Assembly: GCA_001898645.1 (NCBI GenBank)
Contig: MKUQ01000039.1
Span: 1 to 64,000 of the forward strand
Length of the DNA: 64,000 bases
Direction: 5' to 3'
Origin: Burkholderiales bacterium 70-64
GTDB lineage: Bacteria > Pseudomonadota > Gammaproteobacteria > Burkholderiales > Burkholderiaceae_E
Below the pieces are notes generated by a model that saw only the letters and a program-made list of their open reading frames with translations, ran no database searches and was not told the origin of the DNA. Both the position numbers and the translations under genes were made by a program. Each line of letters begins with the position of its first letter. Within the stretch, counting starts at the first letter, position 1. Below, in pieces: positions 8,791-19,023 of the stretch.

Positions 8791-10365
8791 ATGAACTTCC
8801 TGAAGAACTTGAGACTGGGCATGCGCCTCGCGGCCGGGTTCGCGACCGTGCTGGTGCTGATGTCGATCATGATCGCCGTCGCGATCGACCGGTTCGACAG
8901 CATCGGCAAGGCGAGCACCAGGATCGTCCACGAAGACTGGGCCAAGGTCGATGCGGCCTCGATCATCGACAGCCGAACGCGCGCCAACGCCCGGAACGCG
9001 CTGGAGGCGACGATCGTCACCGACAAGGCGAAGACCGAGAAGATCTGGGCGCAGGTCGATTCCAACGCGAAGGAGGTCGACCTGGCGCTCGCAACGCTCG
9101 ACCGCCTCGTACGTTTGAGCGAGGGCAAGGCGCTCGCTGCGCGCATCAAGGAAGGTCGCACGAAGTTCGTCGCCTCGATCGACGAGGTGCGCCGCCTCGT
9201 CGCCGGCGGGCGGCAGGACGACGCCTCGCAACTGCTGCTGCTCGATGCGCTGCCCGCCATCGACGCGGTGCAGGCCGACGTGAACGAGCTGGTGGCGCTG
9301 CAGAAGAAGATCGTCGACGCGAGCGGCGCCGGGATCCTCGACGACATCGGAGTGGCGCGCAAGCTGATGCTCGCCATCGGCGCTTGCGGGCTTCTCATCG
9401 GCGCGCTCTTCGCATGGTGGCTCACGCGCTCGATCACGGTCCCGATCGCCGAGGCGGTTCGCGTCGCCCGCACCGTGGCATCGGGCGATCTGACCTCCGA
9501 GATCGACGTGCGCAGCACCGACGAGACCGGACAACTGCTGGCGGCGCTGAAGGAAATGAACCGCAGCCTGGAGAGCATCGTCAGCCAGGTGCGGCAGAGC
9601 TCGGACACGATCGCCGTCGGCTCGGGCCAGATCGCCACCGGCAACGCCGATCTGAGCCAGCGCACCGAGGAGCAGGCGTCGAACCTGCAGCAGACGGCGG
9701 CATCGATGGAGGAGCTCACCACCACCGTCACGCAGAACTCGGACACCGCCCGTCAGGCGAATCAGCTCGCCACGAGCGCGAGCGAAGCCGCGGCCAAGGG
9801 CGGGGAGGTCGTCGGGCAGGTCATCGAGACGATGAACGACATCACCGCGAGCTCGAGGAAGATCGCCGACATCATCGGCGTCATCGACAGCATCGCTTTC
9901 CAGACCAACATCCTCGCGCTCAACGCCGCCGTCGAGGCGGCACGGGCCGGCGAGCAGGGCCGCGGCTTCGCGGTCGTCGCCAGCGAGGTGCGCAACCTCG
10001 CGCAGCGCAGCGCCGAGGCCGCCAAGGAAATCAAGTCGCTGATCGGCGAGAGCGTCGAGAAGGTCGAGGCGGGCTCCAGGCTCGTCGACGACGCAGGCAG
10101 GAGCATGGACGACATCGTCAAGCAGGTGAAGCGCGTCACCGACCTCATCGGCGAGATCTCGTCGGCGAGCCTGCAGCAGGCCAGCGGCATCGGGCAGATC
10201 GGCGACGCGGTCACGCAGCTCGACCAGGTCACGCAGCAGAACGCCGCCCTCGTCGAGGAATCGGCGGCCGCATCCGACAGCCTGAAGCAGCAGGCGAGCA
10301 GGCTGGCGGAGCTGGTGGCGGTGTTCAAGTACAAGGAGGCCGCAGCGGACAAGGCGATCGCATAG
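8791..10365 (+). CDS. Methyl-accepting chemotaxis protein
   Basis: Transmembrane chemoreceptor of 524 residues. TM1 is at about 13-32, then a roughly 155-residue periplasmic four-helix-bundle sensor domain, TM2 (about 192-213), HAMP (about 214-266) and a long signalling coiled coil. The highly conserved tip, with [20 protein letters not shown], is at about 365-385. There is no C-terminal NWETF-type pentapeptide, so it depends on other receptors for CheR docking or uses the core directly. AGGAGA precedes the ATG at 8791; an upstream in-frame codon at 8746 is less likely. The ligand is unknown. No che genes are in the window. Confidence 0.93.
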   Translation: MNFLKNLRLGMRLAAGFATVLVLMSIMIAVAIDRFDSIGKASTRIVHEDWAKVDAASIIDSRTRANARNALEATIVTDKAKTEKIWAQVDSNAKEVDLALATLDRLVRLSEGKALAARIKEGRTKFVASIDEVRRLVAGGRQDDASQLLLLDALPAIDAVQADVNELVALQKKIVDASGAGILDDIGVARKLMLAIGACGLLIGALFAWWLTRSITVPIAEAVRVARTVASGDLTSEIDVRSTDETGQLLAALKEMNRSLESIVSQVRQSSDTIAVGSGQIATGNADLSQRTEEQASNLQQTAASMEELTTTVTQNSDTARQANQLATSASEAAAKGGEVVGQVIETMNDITASSRKIADIIGVIDSIAFQTNILALNAAVEAARAGEQGRGFAVVASEVRNLAQRSAEAAKEIKSLIGESVEKVEAGSRLVDDAGRSMDDIVKQVKRVTDLIGEISSASLQQASGIGQIGDAVTQLDQVTQQNAALVEESAAASDSLKQQASRLAELVAVFKYKEAAADKAIA

Positions 10366-10552
10366 GCCCCGCAGCCGCTTCCAGCGGAGCCGCCGACGCC
10401 TCGGCGCGGGGCCGGACACGGTTCGTGATGAAACCAATGCTTGCGTGCTATCTTTTCGGCGCCCCGGCGAATGCCCTCGATTCGCCCGGATTCCTGCGCA
10501 TTCCGCGACCTCTCCTCCGTGCAATGACCCGCCACGCCGTCCGACGACGGTC

Positions 10553-11992
10553 ATGATCGATCCCGCCACCGCATTGATCGGCATCGGGCTGCTGCACGTC
10601 TTCATGTCCGTCGCCGTGTGGGCGATCCTGCGCCGACGCGAATACGCCCGGTCGTTCCGGCAATGGTCGGGCGGCGAGCTTCTGTACGGATGCGGGCTCA
10701 TCGCCCTGCCCACGAGCGGGGCGGCCTGGCCGGGCCTGCTCGTGATCGGGCACCTCGCGCTCATGGGCGGGTACCTCCTGCGCGGGCTGGCCCTGCGCCG
10801 CGAGCTCGGCGCGCGCCGCAACGCCGCGGCTCCGTGGCTGGTGTGGCTGGCCGCATCGGTCGGCTATCTGGCGGTCGACCGGTTCGGCAGCGCCGAAGCA
10901 CTCCCCTGGCTGGTCGCCGTCTTCGCCCAGTGCGCGGGCGCCGCCTGGCTCGCCTGGCTCGGCGGCGTGCTGCACGACCGCACCGGTTACCGCAGCGCAG
11001 GGGTGCTGGCCGTGGCCTTCGGGCTCTTCGCCTTCGCCCTGTCGATCCACGCAGCCTTCGTCGCACGCTTCCCGCACGAGCTGGGCACGTGGAATCCGAC
11101 ACCCGACTCGACGGTGCTGTTCCTCTTCGGGCTGATCATGGCGCCGTACGGAAACCTCGGCTACCTCGGCCTGGTCATGGAAGCAGCCTCCGCCTCGGAG
11201 CTCGAACGCGCCTCGCGGCTCGCCGGCGAGCACGAACGACACGCGCAGTCGGAGCGGAGCTTCGCACAGCAGGCCCAGCTGATCGAGGAGCGCCGCAGGC
11301 TGCTGGCCGAACGCGAAGAGATGCTGGCCGCTCTCGCGCACGAGGTGCGCCAGCCCCTGAGCCGCGTGAGCAGCGCCCTGGACCGCGTCGCAGCGGCGCT
11401 GCCGGCCGCGCCCGCGGCCGCGTTCGCCGGCGAGCACCTGCAGCGCGCGACGGATCTGCTCGACAGCGTGGGTTCCGTGCTCGAGAACACACTCGTCGAG
11501 GCGGCGCTCCTCGGAGGAGATGCGCCCACGCCGCGTCACGACGTCGACATCGACACCATCGTCGACCTGGCGATCGCCGACCTCGACCCCGAGCAGGCCG
11601 CGAGAGTGCGCATCCAGCGCGATACCGCTACGCGCACCGCATCCATGAACGGCAGCCTCGTCCGCCTGTCGCTGCGCAATCTGCTGTCGAATGCGCTCGA
11701 GCATTCGCCGCCGCCATCGCCGGTGGTCGTCCGGATCGCCGATTGCGACGAGCCGCTCGCGCTGATCTTCGAGGTCAGCGATCGCGGCCCCGGCATATCC
11801 GAGGACGTGCTGCCGCGCCTGTTCACGCGCGGAGCCCACGGAGAGCGGCGAGGCGCCCGGCCGGGACACGGCCTGGGCCTGTACATCGTGCGGCGCGCCG
11901 CCGAGAAGCACGGCGGACGCGCCGAGCTGGTCGCGAGCGGCCGCGACGGAACCACCATCCGGATCGTCGTTCCCCAGGAGATCGCGATCTAG
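10553..11992 (+). CDS. Membrane sensor histidine kinase
   Basis: Histidine kinase of 479 residues with an N-terminal block of about six or seven TM segments (residues 1-205), a short coiled linker, a HisKA dimerisation helix with His263 in LAHEVRQPLSR, and a HATPase domain: N-box NLLSNALEH, G1 box SDRGPGI, G2 box GHGLGLYIV. There is no receiver domain. The start is taken at the ATG 10553 (MIDPATALIG); an in-frame GTG exists at 10445 without a good ribosome site. The membrane block resembles 7TM-type sensing domains but I do not recognise the family. The stop overlaps the convergent MFS gene by four bases. It could pair with the regulator at 7040. Confidence 0.88.
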   Translation: MIDPATALIGIGLLHVFMSVAVWAILRRREYARSFRQWSGGELLYGCGLIALPTSGAAWPGLLVIGHLALMGGYLLRGLALRRELGARRNAAAPWLVWLAASVGYLAVDRFGSAEALPWLVAVFAQCAGAAWLAWLGGVLHDRTGYRSAGVLAVAFGLFAFALSIHAAFVARFPHELGTWNPTPDSTVLFLFGLIMAPYGNLGYLGLVMEAASASELERASRLAGEHERHAQSERSFAQQAQLIEERRRLLAEREEMLAALAHEVRQPLSRVSSALDRVAAALPAAPAAAFAGEHLQRATDLLDSVGSVLENTLVEAALLGGDAPTPRHDVDIDTIVDLAIADLDPEQAARVRIQRDTATRTASMNGSLVRLSLRNLLSNALEHSPPPSPVVVRIADCDEPLALIFEVSDRGPGISEDVLPRLFTRGAHGERRGARPGHGLGLYIVRRAAEKHGGRAELVASGRDGTTIRIVVPQEIAI

Positions 11993-13212
11993 GGCCTGTT
12001 CACCCTACGATCGACCATCGCCACCTGCGCGCCCGGCCACGCCAGCAGCGCGGCTGCCGCGACGCTGGCCAGGCCCGCGAGCGCGCCGACCGCCGGGAAG
12101 CCGGCCTGTTCGTACAGGAGCACCGCCAGCGGCGAGAACAGCGTCACGCCGAGATAGGTGGAGCCGCTGAGCATTGCCGTCACCACGCCGCGCAGGCCGG
12201 GGATCTGCTCGGTGGCCAGCGCGGTGATGGCGGTGAAGAAGGCGCCCTGCACGCAGCCCCAGACGAGGATCCCGGCGACCAGCCAGGCCGGCGAGCCGAC
12301 CAGCCACGGCAGGCCCGCGAGCACGAGCCCGAGGGCGCACAGGGCGCCGATGGCACTGCGGGTCTTGCCGATGCGGTCGATCGCGCGGCCGTTGAGCGTC
12401 ACGATCAGCAGGCCCGCGCCGTAGGCGGCGATCACCAGGCCGGCCGGCGCCGCACCCCAGTCGTTGACGCGCCGCATCTCGCTGCCGAGGAAGGCGTAGA
12501 CGGCATAGAAGGCGCCCATGTCGATGCAGTTGACCGCCAGCACCACCCGCGTCGGCCGGTGCGCGAGCACGCGGCGCAGGCTGGTCCCGACCGGCAGCCG
12601 GGCGTCGTCATCGCCGTCATCCTCGGCCGGCACGCGCACCGGGCGCGCCGCCGCAGCCAGCACCAGCGCGGCAGCCAGCGCTGCGGCGGCCAGCCCGGCG
12701 AAGGCACGCTGCCAGCCGATCGCCTGCGAGGCCAGCGCCATGAGCGGCACCACCAGCACGATCGCCACCGACCACCCGCTCACCACGCGTCCCATCATCC
12801 GTGCGCGGCCGGCGAACGACGACAGGTCGCCGGCATAGGCGTAGATGGCCGGCACCACTGCGCCGGTGGCCGCGCCGGCCGCCAGGGTGAGCGCGACCAG
12901 CGCCTCGAAGCGATGCACGGCGCCGGCCGCGAACCAGGCCGACGCGAACACCAGCAGGCCGGCGACGATGACGCGGGCGCGTGGCAGTCGGCGCGCGAAC
13001 AGCCCGACCGTGGGCGCCACCACCGCCATCGACAGCCCATAGACGCCGACCAGGCTGCCGGCCCGCGCCGGCGCCACGCCGAAGCTCGCCGCGATATCGG
13101 CCAGCAGCGGCGAGATGGCGAAGATGGTCGCGCCCACCGTGGCGAGCGCAGCTGCCAGCCCCCACACCAGCACCGGATGACGATCGCCGTGCTCGCTGGC
13201 AGGAGACGGCAC
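11989..13212 (-). CDS. MFS transporter
   Basis: Major facilitator superfamily permease of 407 residues with about 12 hydrophobic segments and a charged central loop (AEDDGDDDARL, about residues 200-212). The cytoplasmic motif between TM2 and TM3 reads GLFARRLPRAR. A second such loop in the C half reads GRAIDRIGKTRS. The overall pattern is that of drug/sugar-efflux type MFS proteins (AraJ/YdhP-like), but the substrate is unknown. Four bases separate its start from the end of gspF, so it lies immediately upstream on the same strand and is probably not part of the secretion function. Confidence 0.85.
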   Translation of the reverse strand: MPSPASEHGDRHPVLVWGLAAALATVGATIFAISPLLADIAASFGVAPARAGSLVGVYGLSMAVVAPTVGLFARRLPRARVIVAGLLVFASAWFAAGAVHRFEALVALTLAAGAATGAVVPAIYAYAGDLSSFAGRARMMGRVVSGWSVAIVLVVPLMALASQAIGWQRAFAGLAAAALAAALVLAAAARPVRVPAEDDGDDDARLPVGTSLRRVLAHRPTRVVLAVNCIDMGAFYAVYAFLGSEMRRVNDWGAAPAGLVIAAYGAGLLIVTLNGRAIDRIGKTRSAIGALCALGLVLAGLPWLVGSPAWLVAGILVWGCVQGAFFTAITALATEQIPGLRGVVTAMLSGSTYLGVTLFSPLAVLLYEQAGFPAVGALAGLASVAAAALLAWPGAQVAMVDRRVNRP

Positions 13213-13216
13213 GGCC

Positions 13217-14431
13217 TCAGCGCACCAGCTGGTTGATCTCGATGATCGGCAGCATCACCGCGAGCACGATCACCAGCACCACCGCGCCCATGGCCAGGAT
13301 CAGCAGCGGCTCGAGCAGGCTGGTGAGCGTGAGCGCGCGCCGCTCGGTCTCCTGCGACAGCGTGGCCGCGGTGCGCTCGAGCATCGCGGGCAGCTCGCCG
13401 GTCGCCTCGCCGCTGGCGATCATGTGGATCATCATCGGCGGGAACTGGCCGCCCGCCTTGAGCGCGCGCGACAGCGGCGCGCCTTCGCGCACGCGCGAGA
13501 TCGCGTCGTGCACGTTGCTCTTCATGGCCTGGTTCGACAGCGTGCGCGCGCCCGCCTCGAGCGCGCGGATCAGCGGCACGCCGCTGGTGGTGAGGATCCC
13601 CAGCGTCGAGGCGAAGCGCGCGGTGTTCAGGCCGCGGATGAGCCGCCCGAGGACCGGGGCGGCGAGCTTGCGCCGGTCCCACGACAGGCGGAAGGTCGGC
13701 GCGCGCAGGGCGAGCCGGAAGGCGGCGAAGGCCGCCGCGGCGCCCGCCAGCAGCCACAGCCCCCAGTTGCGCGCGAATCCGGAGGTGGCGATCAGCGCCA
13801 CCGTGAGCAGCGGCAGCTCCTGGCGCGTCTGGGTGAACACGCTCACCACCTGAGGCACCACGTAGGTGAGCAGCGCCACGATGACCAGCGAGGCCACCGC
13901 GGTCACGATCGCCGGGTAGGTGAAGGCCAGCACGATGCGCTGCGACAGCGCGGTGCGCGACTCGACGTAGTCGGCCAGCCGGCCCATCACCAGCGCCAGG
14001 TCGCCCGACTGCTCGCCGGCGGCGACCAGCGCGCGATAGATGTCGGGGAAGTCGCGCGGGAACTTGGCCAGCGCCTGCGCCAGCGTCTGGCCGCCGACCA
14101 CCTCGCTGCGCACCGCGGCGAAGCGGTCGCGCACCGCCTGGCGATCGGCCTGCTCGATCACCGCGCCGAGCGCCTGCTCGATGGGCAGGCGCGCCGCCAG
14201 CAGGCTCGCCAGCTGGCGCGTGGCGAGCGCCAGCTCGGCCGCCCGCAGCCGGCCCCCGAAGGGGCGCGCCGCCGCCCCGGCGGCGCCGGCGGCCTGGACC
14301 GGCTCGACATCGAGCGGCGTGAGCCCGCGATCGCGCAGCAGGTGGCGCGCATGGCGCGGCGAATCGGCATCGACGATGCCGCGCGCGACCCGGCCGTCGG
14401 CGTCGGAGGCTTCGTAGCGATAGGCCGGCAC
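13217..14431 (-). CDS. gspF: Type II secretion inner-membrane platform protein GspF
   Basis: Polytopic platform protein of the type II secretion system, 404 residues (family about 400). It begins VPAYRYEASDADGRVARG, typical of GspF, from a GTG at 14431 just after the gspE stop. It contains two T2SSF repeats of about 120 residues, each followed by TM segments, with the conserved GEATGELPAMLERTA near residue 310-325. It is the last gene of the gspG-to-gspF operon. It interacts with GspE and GspL in known systems. Confidence 0.95.
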   Translation of the reverse strand: MPAYRYEASDADGRVARGIVDADSPRHARHLLRDRGLTPLDVEPVQAAGAAGAAARPFGGRLRAAELALATRQLASLLAARLPIEQALGAVIEQADRQAVRDRFAAVRSEVVGGQTLAQALAKFPRDFPDIYRALVAAGEQSGDLALVMGRLADYVESRTALSQRIVLAFTYPAIVTAVASLVIVALLTYVVPQVVSVFTQTRQELPLLTVALIATSGFARNWGLWLLAGAAAAFAAFRLALRAPTFRLSWDRRKLAAPVLGRLIRGLNTARFASTLGILTTSGVPLIRALEAGARTLSNQAMKSNVHDAISRVREGAPLSRALKAGGQFPPMMIHMIASGEATGELPAMLERTAATLSQETERRALTLTSLLEPLLILAMGAVVLVIVLAVMLPIIEINQLVR

Positions 14432-14439
14432 GGCGGACG

Positions 14440-15879
14440 TCAGTCGCGCGTGACGCGCACGACCTCTTCGACCGAGGTCAGGCCGGCCTCGATCCAGCGG
14501 CGGCCGTCGTCGCGCATGGTCTGCATGCCGGCTCCCAGCGCGGCGGCGCGGATCTCGCCCTCGGCGGCGTTGCGGTGGATCAGGGCGCGGATCGCGTCGT
14601 CGACCACGAACAGCTCGTAGATGCCGGTGCGGCCCTGGAAGCCGGTGCGGTTGCACGCCAGGCAGCCCACCGCGCGCCAGCCGCCGGTGACCGGGTCGGC
14701 CTGGCGGCACTGCGGGCACAGCTTGCGCACCAGGCGCTGCGCCACCACGCCGAGCAGCGACGACGAGAGCAGGAACGGCTCGATGCCCATGTCGATCAGG
14801 CGCGTCACCGCCGACACCGCGTCGTTGGTGTGCAGCGTGGCCAGCACCAGGTGGCCGGTGAGCGAGGCCTGCACCGCGATCTGCGCCGTCTCGAGATCGC
14901 GGATCTCGCCGATCATCACCACGTCGGGGTCCTGGCGCAGGATCGAGCGCAGCGCCTTGGCGAAGGTCATGTCGATGCGCGCGTTGACCTGGGTCTGGCC
15001 GATGCCGTCGAGGTCGTACTCGATCGGGTCCTCGACGGTGAGGATGTTGGTGGTGGTCGAATCGAGCCGCCCGAGCGCGGCATACAGGGTGGTGGTCTTG
15101 CCCGAGCCGGTGGGCCCGGTCACCAGCACGATGCCGTGCGGCTGGTGCGCCAGGCGGTCGAAGGCCGCCAGCGTGCCGGCGCTCATGCCGAGCTTGGCCA
15201 GGTCGAGCCGGCCGGCCTCCTTGTCGAGCAGGCGCAGCACCGCCCGCTCGCCGTGGCCGGTGGGCAGCGTGGACACGCGCACGTCCATCGGGCGTCCGCC
15301 GATGCGCAGCGTGATGCGCCCGTCCTGCGGCAGGCGTTTCTCGGCGATGTCGAGCTGCGCCATGATCTTGACGCGCGAGATGAGCGCCGCGTGCAGCTCG
15401 CGGCGCGGGCGCACCACGTCGCGCAGCGTGCCGTCGATGCGGAAGCGCACCAGCGACGAGGTCTCGAACGGCTCGATGTGGATGTCGGAGGCGCCGTCGC
15501 GGCTGGCCTGCGTGAGCAGCGCGTTGATCATGCGGATGATCGGCGCGTCGTCCTCGGCCTCGAGCAGGTCCTCGATCTTGGGGATGTCCTGCAGCAGGCG
15601 CGAGAGATCGAGGTCGCTCTCGACCTCGTCGACCACCGACGCGGCCGAGCCCTCCTGCTGCGAGTAGGCGCGCGAGATCGCCGCGCCCAGCTCGGCCTCG
15701 GGCTTGCGCACGGTGACCAGCCGCAGCGGCAGCGTGCGCGACAGCTCGGCCAGCGCCTGGCGCGGCGTACGGTCGCAGATCCATACCTCCACGGCGTCGC
15801 CCGACACGCCGGTCACCAGCACCTGGTGGGCGCGCGCGAACCCGTACGGGACGTAGCGCGCCGGCGAGACGATGGCCAC
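14440..15879 (-). CDS. gspE: Type II secretion ATPase GspE
   Basis: Cytoplasmic hexameric ATPase driving pseudopilus assembly, 479 residues. An N-terminal GspE/PilB domain is followed by the Walker A GPTGSGKTTTLY (about 254-265), Asp box VEDPIEYD, Walker B VMIGEIRDLETA and a His box with LATLHTND. The zinc-binding CPQC...CLAC tetracysteine motif characteristic of GspE is present. The upstream gspD stop is 10 bases away. Confidence 0.96.
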   Translation of the reverse strand: MAIVSPARYVPYGFARAHQVLVTGVSGDAVEVWICDRTPRQALAELSRTLPLRLVTVRKPEAELGAAISRAYSQQEGSAASVVDEVESDLDLSRLLQDIPKIEDLLEAEDDAPIIRMINALLTQASRDGASDIHIEPFETSSLVRFRIDGTLRDVVRPRRELHAALISRVKIMAQLDIAEKRLPQDGRITLRIGGRPMDVRVSTLPTGHGERAVLRLLDKEAGRLDLAKLGMSAGTLAAFDRLAHQPHGIVLVTGPTGSGKTTTLYAALGRLDSTTTNILTVEDPIEYDLDGIGQTQVNARIDMTFAKALRSILRQDPDVVMIGEIRDLETAQIAVQASLTGHLVLATLHTNDAVSAVTRLIDMGIEPFLLSSSLLGVVAQRLVRKLCPQCRQADPVTGGWRAVGCLACNRTGFQGRTGIYELFVVDDAIRALIHRNAAEGEIRAAALGAGMQTMRDDGRRWIEAGLTSVEEVVRVTRD

Positions 15880-15889
15880 GGGCGCGCCC

Positions 15890-18235
15890 TCAGTCGGAAG
15901 CCGGCGGCGCCAGCGAGGTGCCCGGGCGCAGCGGCACCACCACCTCGTTGGGCGCGGTCTGGATCACCGTGCTCGGACGCGACGCCGACACCGGCGCCGG
16001 CGGCTGCGACGGCGGCACCGCGGCGGCGGAATCCGCGGGCACGGGCGCCAGCCCGCTGCCCCTGGGCAACGGGCGCGCCGGCGCGTCGGCGTCGCGCGGC
16101 GACGCCGGCGGCAGCTCGGGCAGCGGCGTCGCCTTGTAGTCGGGCAGCGCCCAGTGCGGCGGCAGCTGCGCGTCGCCGCGCACGGCGCGCATGTAGTCGT
16201 AGCGGTCGGCGGTGATGCTGTGCGCGTCGGCGCCGTCGCGCACCACCACCGGGCGCAGGAACACCAGCAGGTTGGTCTTGGTGCGCTTGCGCGAGTCGTA
16301 GCGGAACAGCTGGCCGACCACCGGCACGTCGCCCAGCCCGGGCACCTTGTCGACGCTGCCGTCGATGCGCTCCTCGATGAGCCCGCCCAGCACGATGATC
16401 TGGCCGTCGTCGACCAGCACGTTGGACTCGATGGCGCGCCGGTTGGTGATGATGCCCGCGGCCAGCGACGTGCTCTGCACGCTCGAGACCTCCTGGAAGA
16501 TCTGCAGCTTCACCGTCCCCGACTCCGACACCTGCGGCTTGACGCGCAGCGTCGTGCCGACGTCCTTGCGCTCGATCGTCTGGAACGGGTTGACCGACGC
16601 GCCGCCGGTGCCGGTGGCGGTGAACTGCCCGGTGATGAAGGGCACGTTCTGGCCGATGATGATGCGCGCCTCCTCGTTGTCGAGCGTGAGCAGGTTGGGC
16701 GTGGCGAGGATGTTGGCGTTGGCGCCGCTCTCGAGCGCGCGCGCGAGGAAGCCGAGGTTGAGGATCTCGCCCACGCCGGGCACGTTGATCGTGCCGCGCA
16801 CCACGCCCAGGTTCAGGCCGGTGCCTGCCGAGGCCGGGTTGGCCGCCACGTCGAGGATGTTGGCGCCGGAGCCGCGCGCCGTCAGGTTGGTGCCGCCGAA
16901 GGCGCGCGTGGTGCCCTGGGGCGAGCCGAGGAACTGCCACTGCACGCCGAGCTCGGCGGCCTTGTCGGCGCTGATCTCGACGATCAGCGACTCGATGTAG
17001 ACCTGCGCGCGGCGCGCGTCGAGCTTGTCGATCACGGCGCGCAGGTTGCGGTAGACCGGCTCGGGGGCGGTGATGATCAGCGAGTTGGTGGCCGGATCGG
17101 CGGCGATGATCGCCCCGCCCGCCTGCACCGTGACCGGCGCGCTGCTCGAGGGCTGCAGCGGCGTCGTGGCGGCGCTCTGCATCGATGCGCTGGCGGCGGT
17201 CGGGGTGAGCGCCGAGCCCTGCGGCAGCTGCCCGGGCAGCGTCTGCGCCGTGGACAGCGGCCCGTTCGCCGCGCCGCCGTTGCCGCCTTCGCCGCCGCCC
17301 AGCACCCCGCGCAGGGTCTGCGCGAGCTTCACCGCCTCGGCGTTGCGCAGGTATACCACGTTGATGTTGCCCGGGCGCGCGCTGGGCACGTCGAGACGCG
17401 CGATCAGGCTCTTGGCGAGGTTCAGCCGCGACGGGCTGGAGGCCCGCACCAGGATCGAATTGATGCGCGGATCGGCCATCACCGTGACCCGCTGGCCGGC
17501 GTCGACCTGCGCGCCGGGCGCGCCGCGCGCGGAATCCTCGAGCATGCGCGCCACCGAGACCGCGATGTCGGTGGCCACCGCGTTGCTCACCGGCACCACC
17601 TCGACCTCGCCGGTCGACGGGCTGTCGAGCGTGGCCACGATGCGCGCGATGCGCTGCAGGTTGGCGGCGTAGTCGGTGACCACCAGCGAGTTGTTGTTCG
17701 GGTAGGCGACGATGGTGTTGTTGGGCGAGATGAGCGGGCGCAGCACCGGCACCAGGTTGGAGGCCGACTCGTAGTTGAGCCGGAAGATCTGCGTCACCAC
17801 CTGGTCGCCGGCAGCCGACGGCAGGCGGCCGGCGGTCACCGGCGTCGACTGCAGCTTGGCGTCGGCCTCGGGCACGACCTTGGTGAGCGTGCCGCTCTCC
17901 ACCACCGCGAAGCCCTGGGCGCGCAGCGCCGCCTGCAGCAGCTGCATCGCCTGCGCCCGCGTGACCGGCCGCGGCGTCTCGAGCGTCATCTTGCCGCGCA
18001 CCCGCGGGTCGATCACGAAGGTGCGGTCGAGCAGGTGGCCGAAGGCGCCGACCACAGAGTCGATGTCGGCGTCGCGGAAGTTCAGCGTCACCGCGTCGCC
18101 GGCGCCGGAGGCCGGGCGCGCCGCAGCGCCGGAGCCCGCGCGCGGCGCGGCGCCCGCGCCCACCTGAGCCTGCGCGACCGCGCCGACGAGCATCAGCACC
18201 AGCACCGCCGCGCACCGCCACCGGATTCGCACCAT
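15890..18235 (-). CDS. gspD: Type II secretion outer-membrane secretin GspD
   Basis: Secretin of 781 residues forming the outer-membrane channel. It has a signal peptide (about 1-25, ending AVAQAQ), an N0 domain (VTLNFRDADIDSVVGAFGHLL), N1-N3 domains with a Gly/Ser-rich insert around residues 310-370, and the C-terminal secretin core with VGTTLRVKPQV and VPGLGDVPVVGQLF. The last 80 or so residues are a Pro/Ala-rich extension unlike typical S-domains. The ATG at 18235 overlaps the gspN stop. No pilotin gene is seen nearby. Confidence 0.96.
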   Translation of the reverse strand: MVRIRWRCAAVLVLMLVGAVAQAQVGAGAAPRAGSGAAARPASGAGDAVTLNFRDADIDSVVGAFGHLLDRTFVIDPRVRGKMTLETPRPVTRAQAMQLLQAALRAQGFAVVESGTLTKVVPEADAKLQSTPVTAGRLPSAAGDQVVTQIFRLNYESASNLVPVLRPLISPNNTIVAYPNNNSLVVTDYAANLQRIARIVATLDSPSTGEVEVVPVSNAVATDIAVSVARMLEDSARGAPGAQVDAGQRVTVMADPRINSILVRASSPSRLNLAKSLIARLDVPSARPGNINVVYLRNAEAVKLAQTLRGVLGGGEGGNGGAANGPLSTAQTLPGQLPQGSALTPTAASASMQSAATTPLQPSSSAPVTVQAGGAIIAADPATNSLIITAPEPVYRNLRAVIDKLDARRAQVYIESLIVEISADKAAELGVQWQFLGSPQGTTRAFGGTNLTARGSGANILDVAANPASAGTGLNLGVVRGTINVPGVGEILNLGFLARALESGANANILATPNLLTLDNEEARIIIGQNVPFITGQFTATGTGGASVNPFQTIERKDVGTTLRVKPQVSESGTVKLQIFQEVSSVQSTSLAAGIITNRRAIESNVLVDDGQIIVLGGLIEERIDGSVDKVPGLGDVPVVGQLFRYDSRKRTKTNLLVFLRPVVVRDGADAHSITADRYDYMRAVRGDAQLPPHWALPDYKATPLPELPPASPRDADAPARPLPRGSGLAPVPADSAAAVPPSQPPAPVSASRPSTVIQTAPNEVVVPLRPGTSLAPPASD

Positions 18236-19023
18236 CACGCCCCTATCTTGATGATCGTCCGCTCGCCCTCGCGGCGTCCGATCAGGCCCAGGAAGGACTG
18301 CAGCCGGCCCTGCTCCCCCGCGTCGGTGCTCGCCTCGGCGGTGAAGCGCAGGCCGTTCTGCGCGTCGAAGCTGCCGCTGCCCTGCAGCCGCAGCGGGCCG
18401 GCCAGCGTCTGGATGCTCAGCTCGGCCCGGCGGCCCTGGCCGACCACGTCGACGCGGTAGCTGCCCAGCGGGCGCACCGGCGTCATCGCCGACGAAGCGT
18501 CGCGCAGCTCGATCTGCGCCCGGCCCTCGATGACACCGCGCCTCAGGATCAGGTTCTCCCACCTGAGGCCGAGCGCGCCCGAAGGGCGGATCGTATTCCA
18601 CGGCGAGCCCATGCGCCCCAGCTCCACCGACGGCAGCGTCAGCGAGCCGCCGCTGATGCGGATCTCCCCGTAGCCGCCCTGCACGCGCACCGGCTGCGCC
18701 ATGCCCTCGATGCGCAGGGTGGCGTCGACCTGCCCGATCAGCAGCGGCACGACGCGCAGGTCCCAGTCGATGCGTCCGGGGACGGCGACTCCGGGGATCG
18801 AGCGGCGCTCGCCGGTCTGGGCGCCGACGTCGACCAGCACCAGCCGGCCCGAGCCGTCCCAGATCGACCCCTCGGTCTCGGCCAGCCGCACGCGTCCCTG
18901 CGTGGCACCGGCGAGCCCGCGGTCGATGAAGCTCGCCGGCGCGGCCAGCAGCACCACCAGCACGGCGCCGAGCAGCCCGGCCAGGACGTACGCGAACGAT
19001 CGCGCGATGCCGCTGCCCATCAT
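18235..19023 (-). CDS. gspN: Type II secretion protein GspN
   Basis: GspN-family protein of 262 residues, with one N-terminal TM helix (about 10-32) and a periplasmic domain containing the family's GSIWDGSGRL stretch. The start is the first of two adjacent ATG codons (19023, 19020), overlapping the gspM stop. GspN is not universal in type II systems but is common in betaproteobacterial loci. Confidence 0.88.
   Translation of the reverse strand: MMGSGIARSFAYVLAGLLGAVLVVLLAAPASFIDRGLAGATQGRVRLAETEGSIWDGSGRLVLVDVGAQTGERRSIPGVAVPGRIDWDLRVVPLLIGQVDATLRIEGMAQPVRVQGGYGEIRISGGSLTLPSVELGRMGSPWNTIRPSGALGLRWENLILRRGVIEGRAQIELRDASSAMTPVRPLGSYRVDVVGQGRRAELSIQTLAGPLRLQGSGSFDAQNGLRFTAEASTDAGEQGRLQSFLGLIGRREGERTIIKIGA

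Noticed and set aside
10366-10552. Possible small gene or attenuator between the chemoreceptor and the histidine kinase
   Set aside because: No conserved peptide, no convincing hairpin with T-run; only an unsupported upstream GTG extension of the kinase.
11993-12005. Recurring GGGCCTGTTC near gene ends (11993, 23609, and reversed near 61971)
   Set aside because: Only about ten bases long and not embedded in a larger inverted repeat; too short for GC-rich DNA to call a repeat family.
14575-16215. Long plus-strand frame opposite gspE and gspD
   Set aside because: No domain, antisense to two unambiguous secretion genes.
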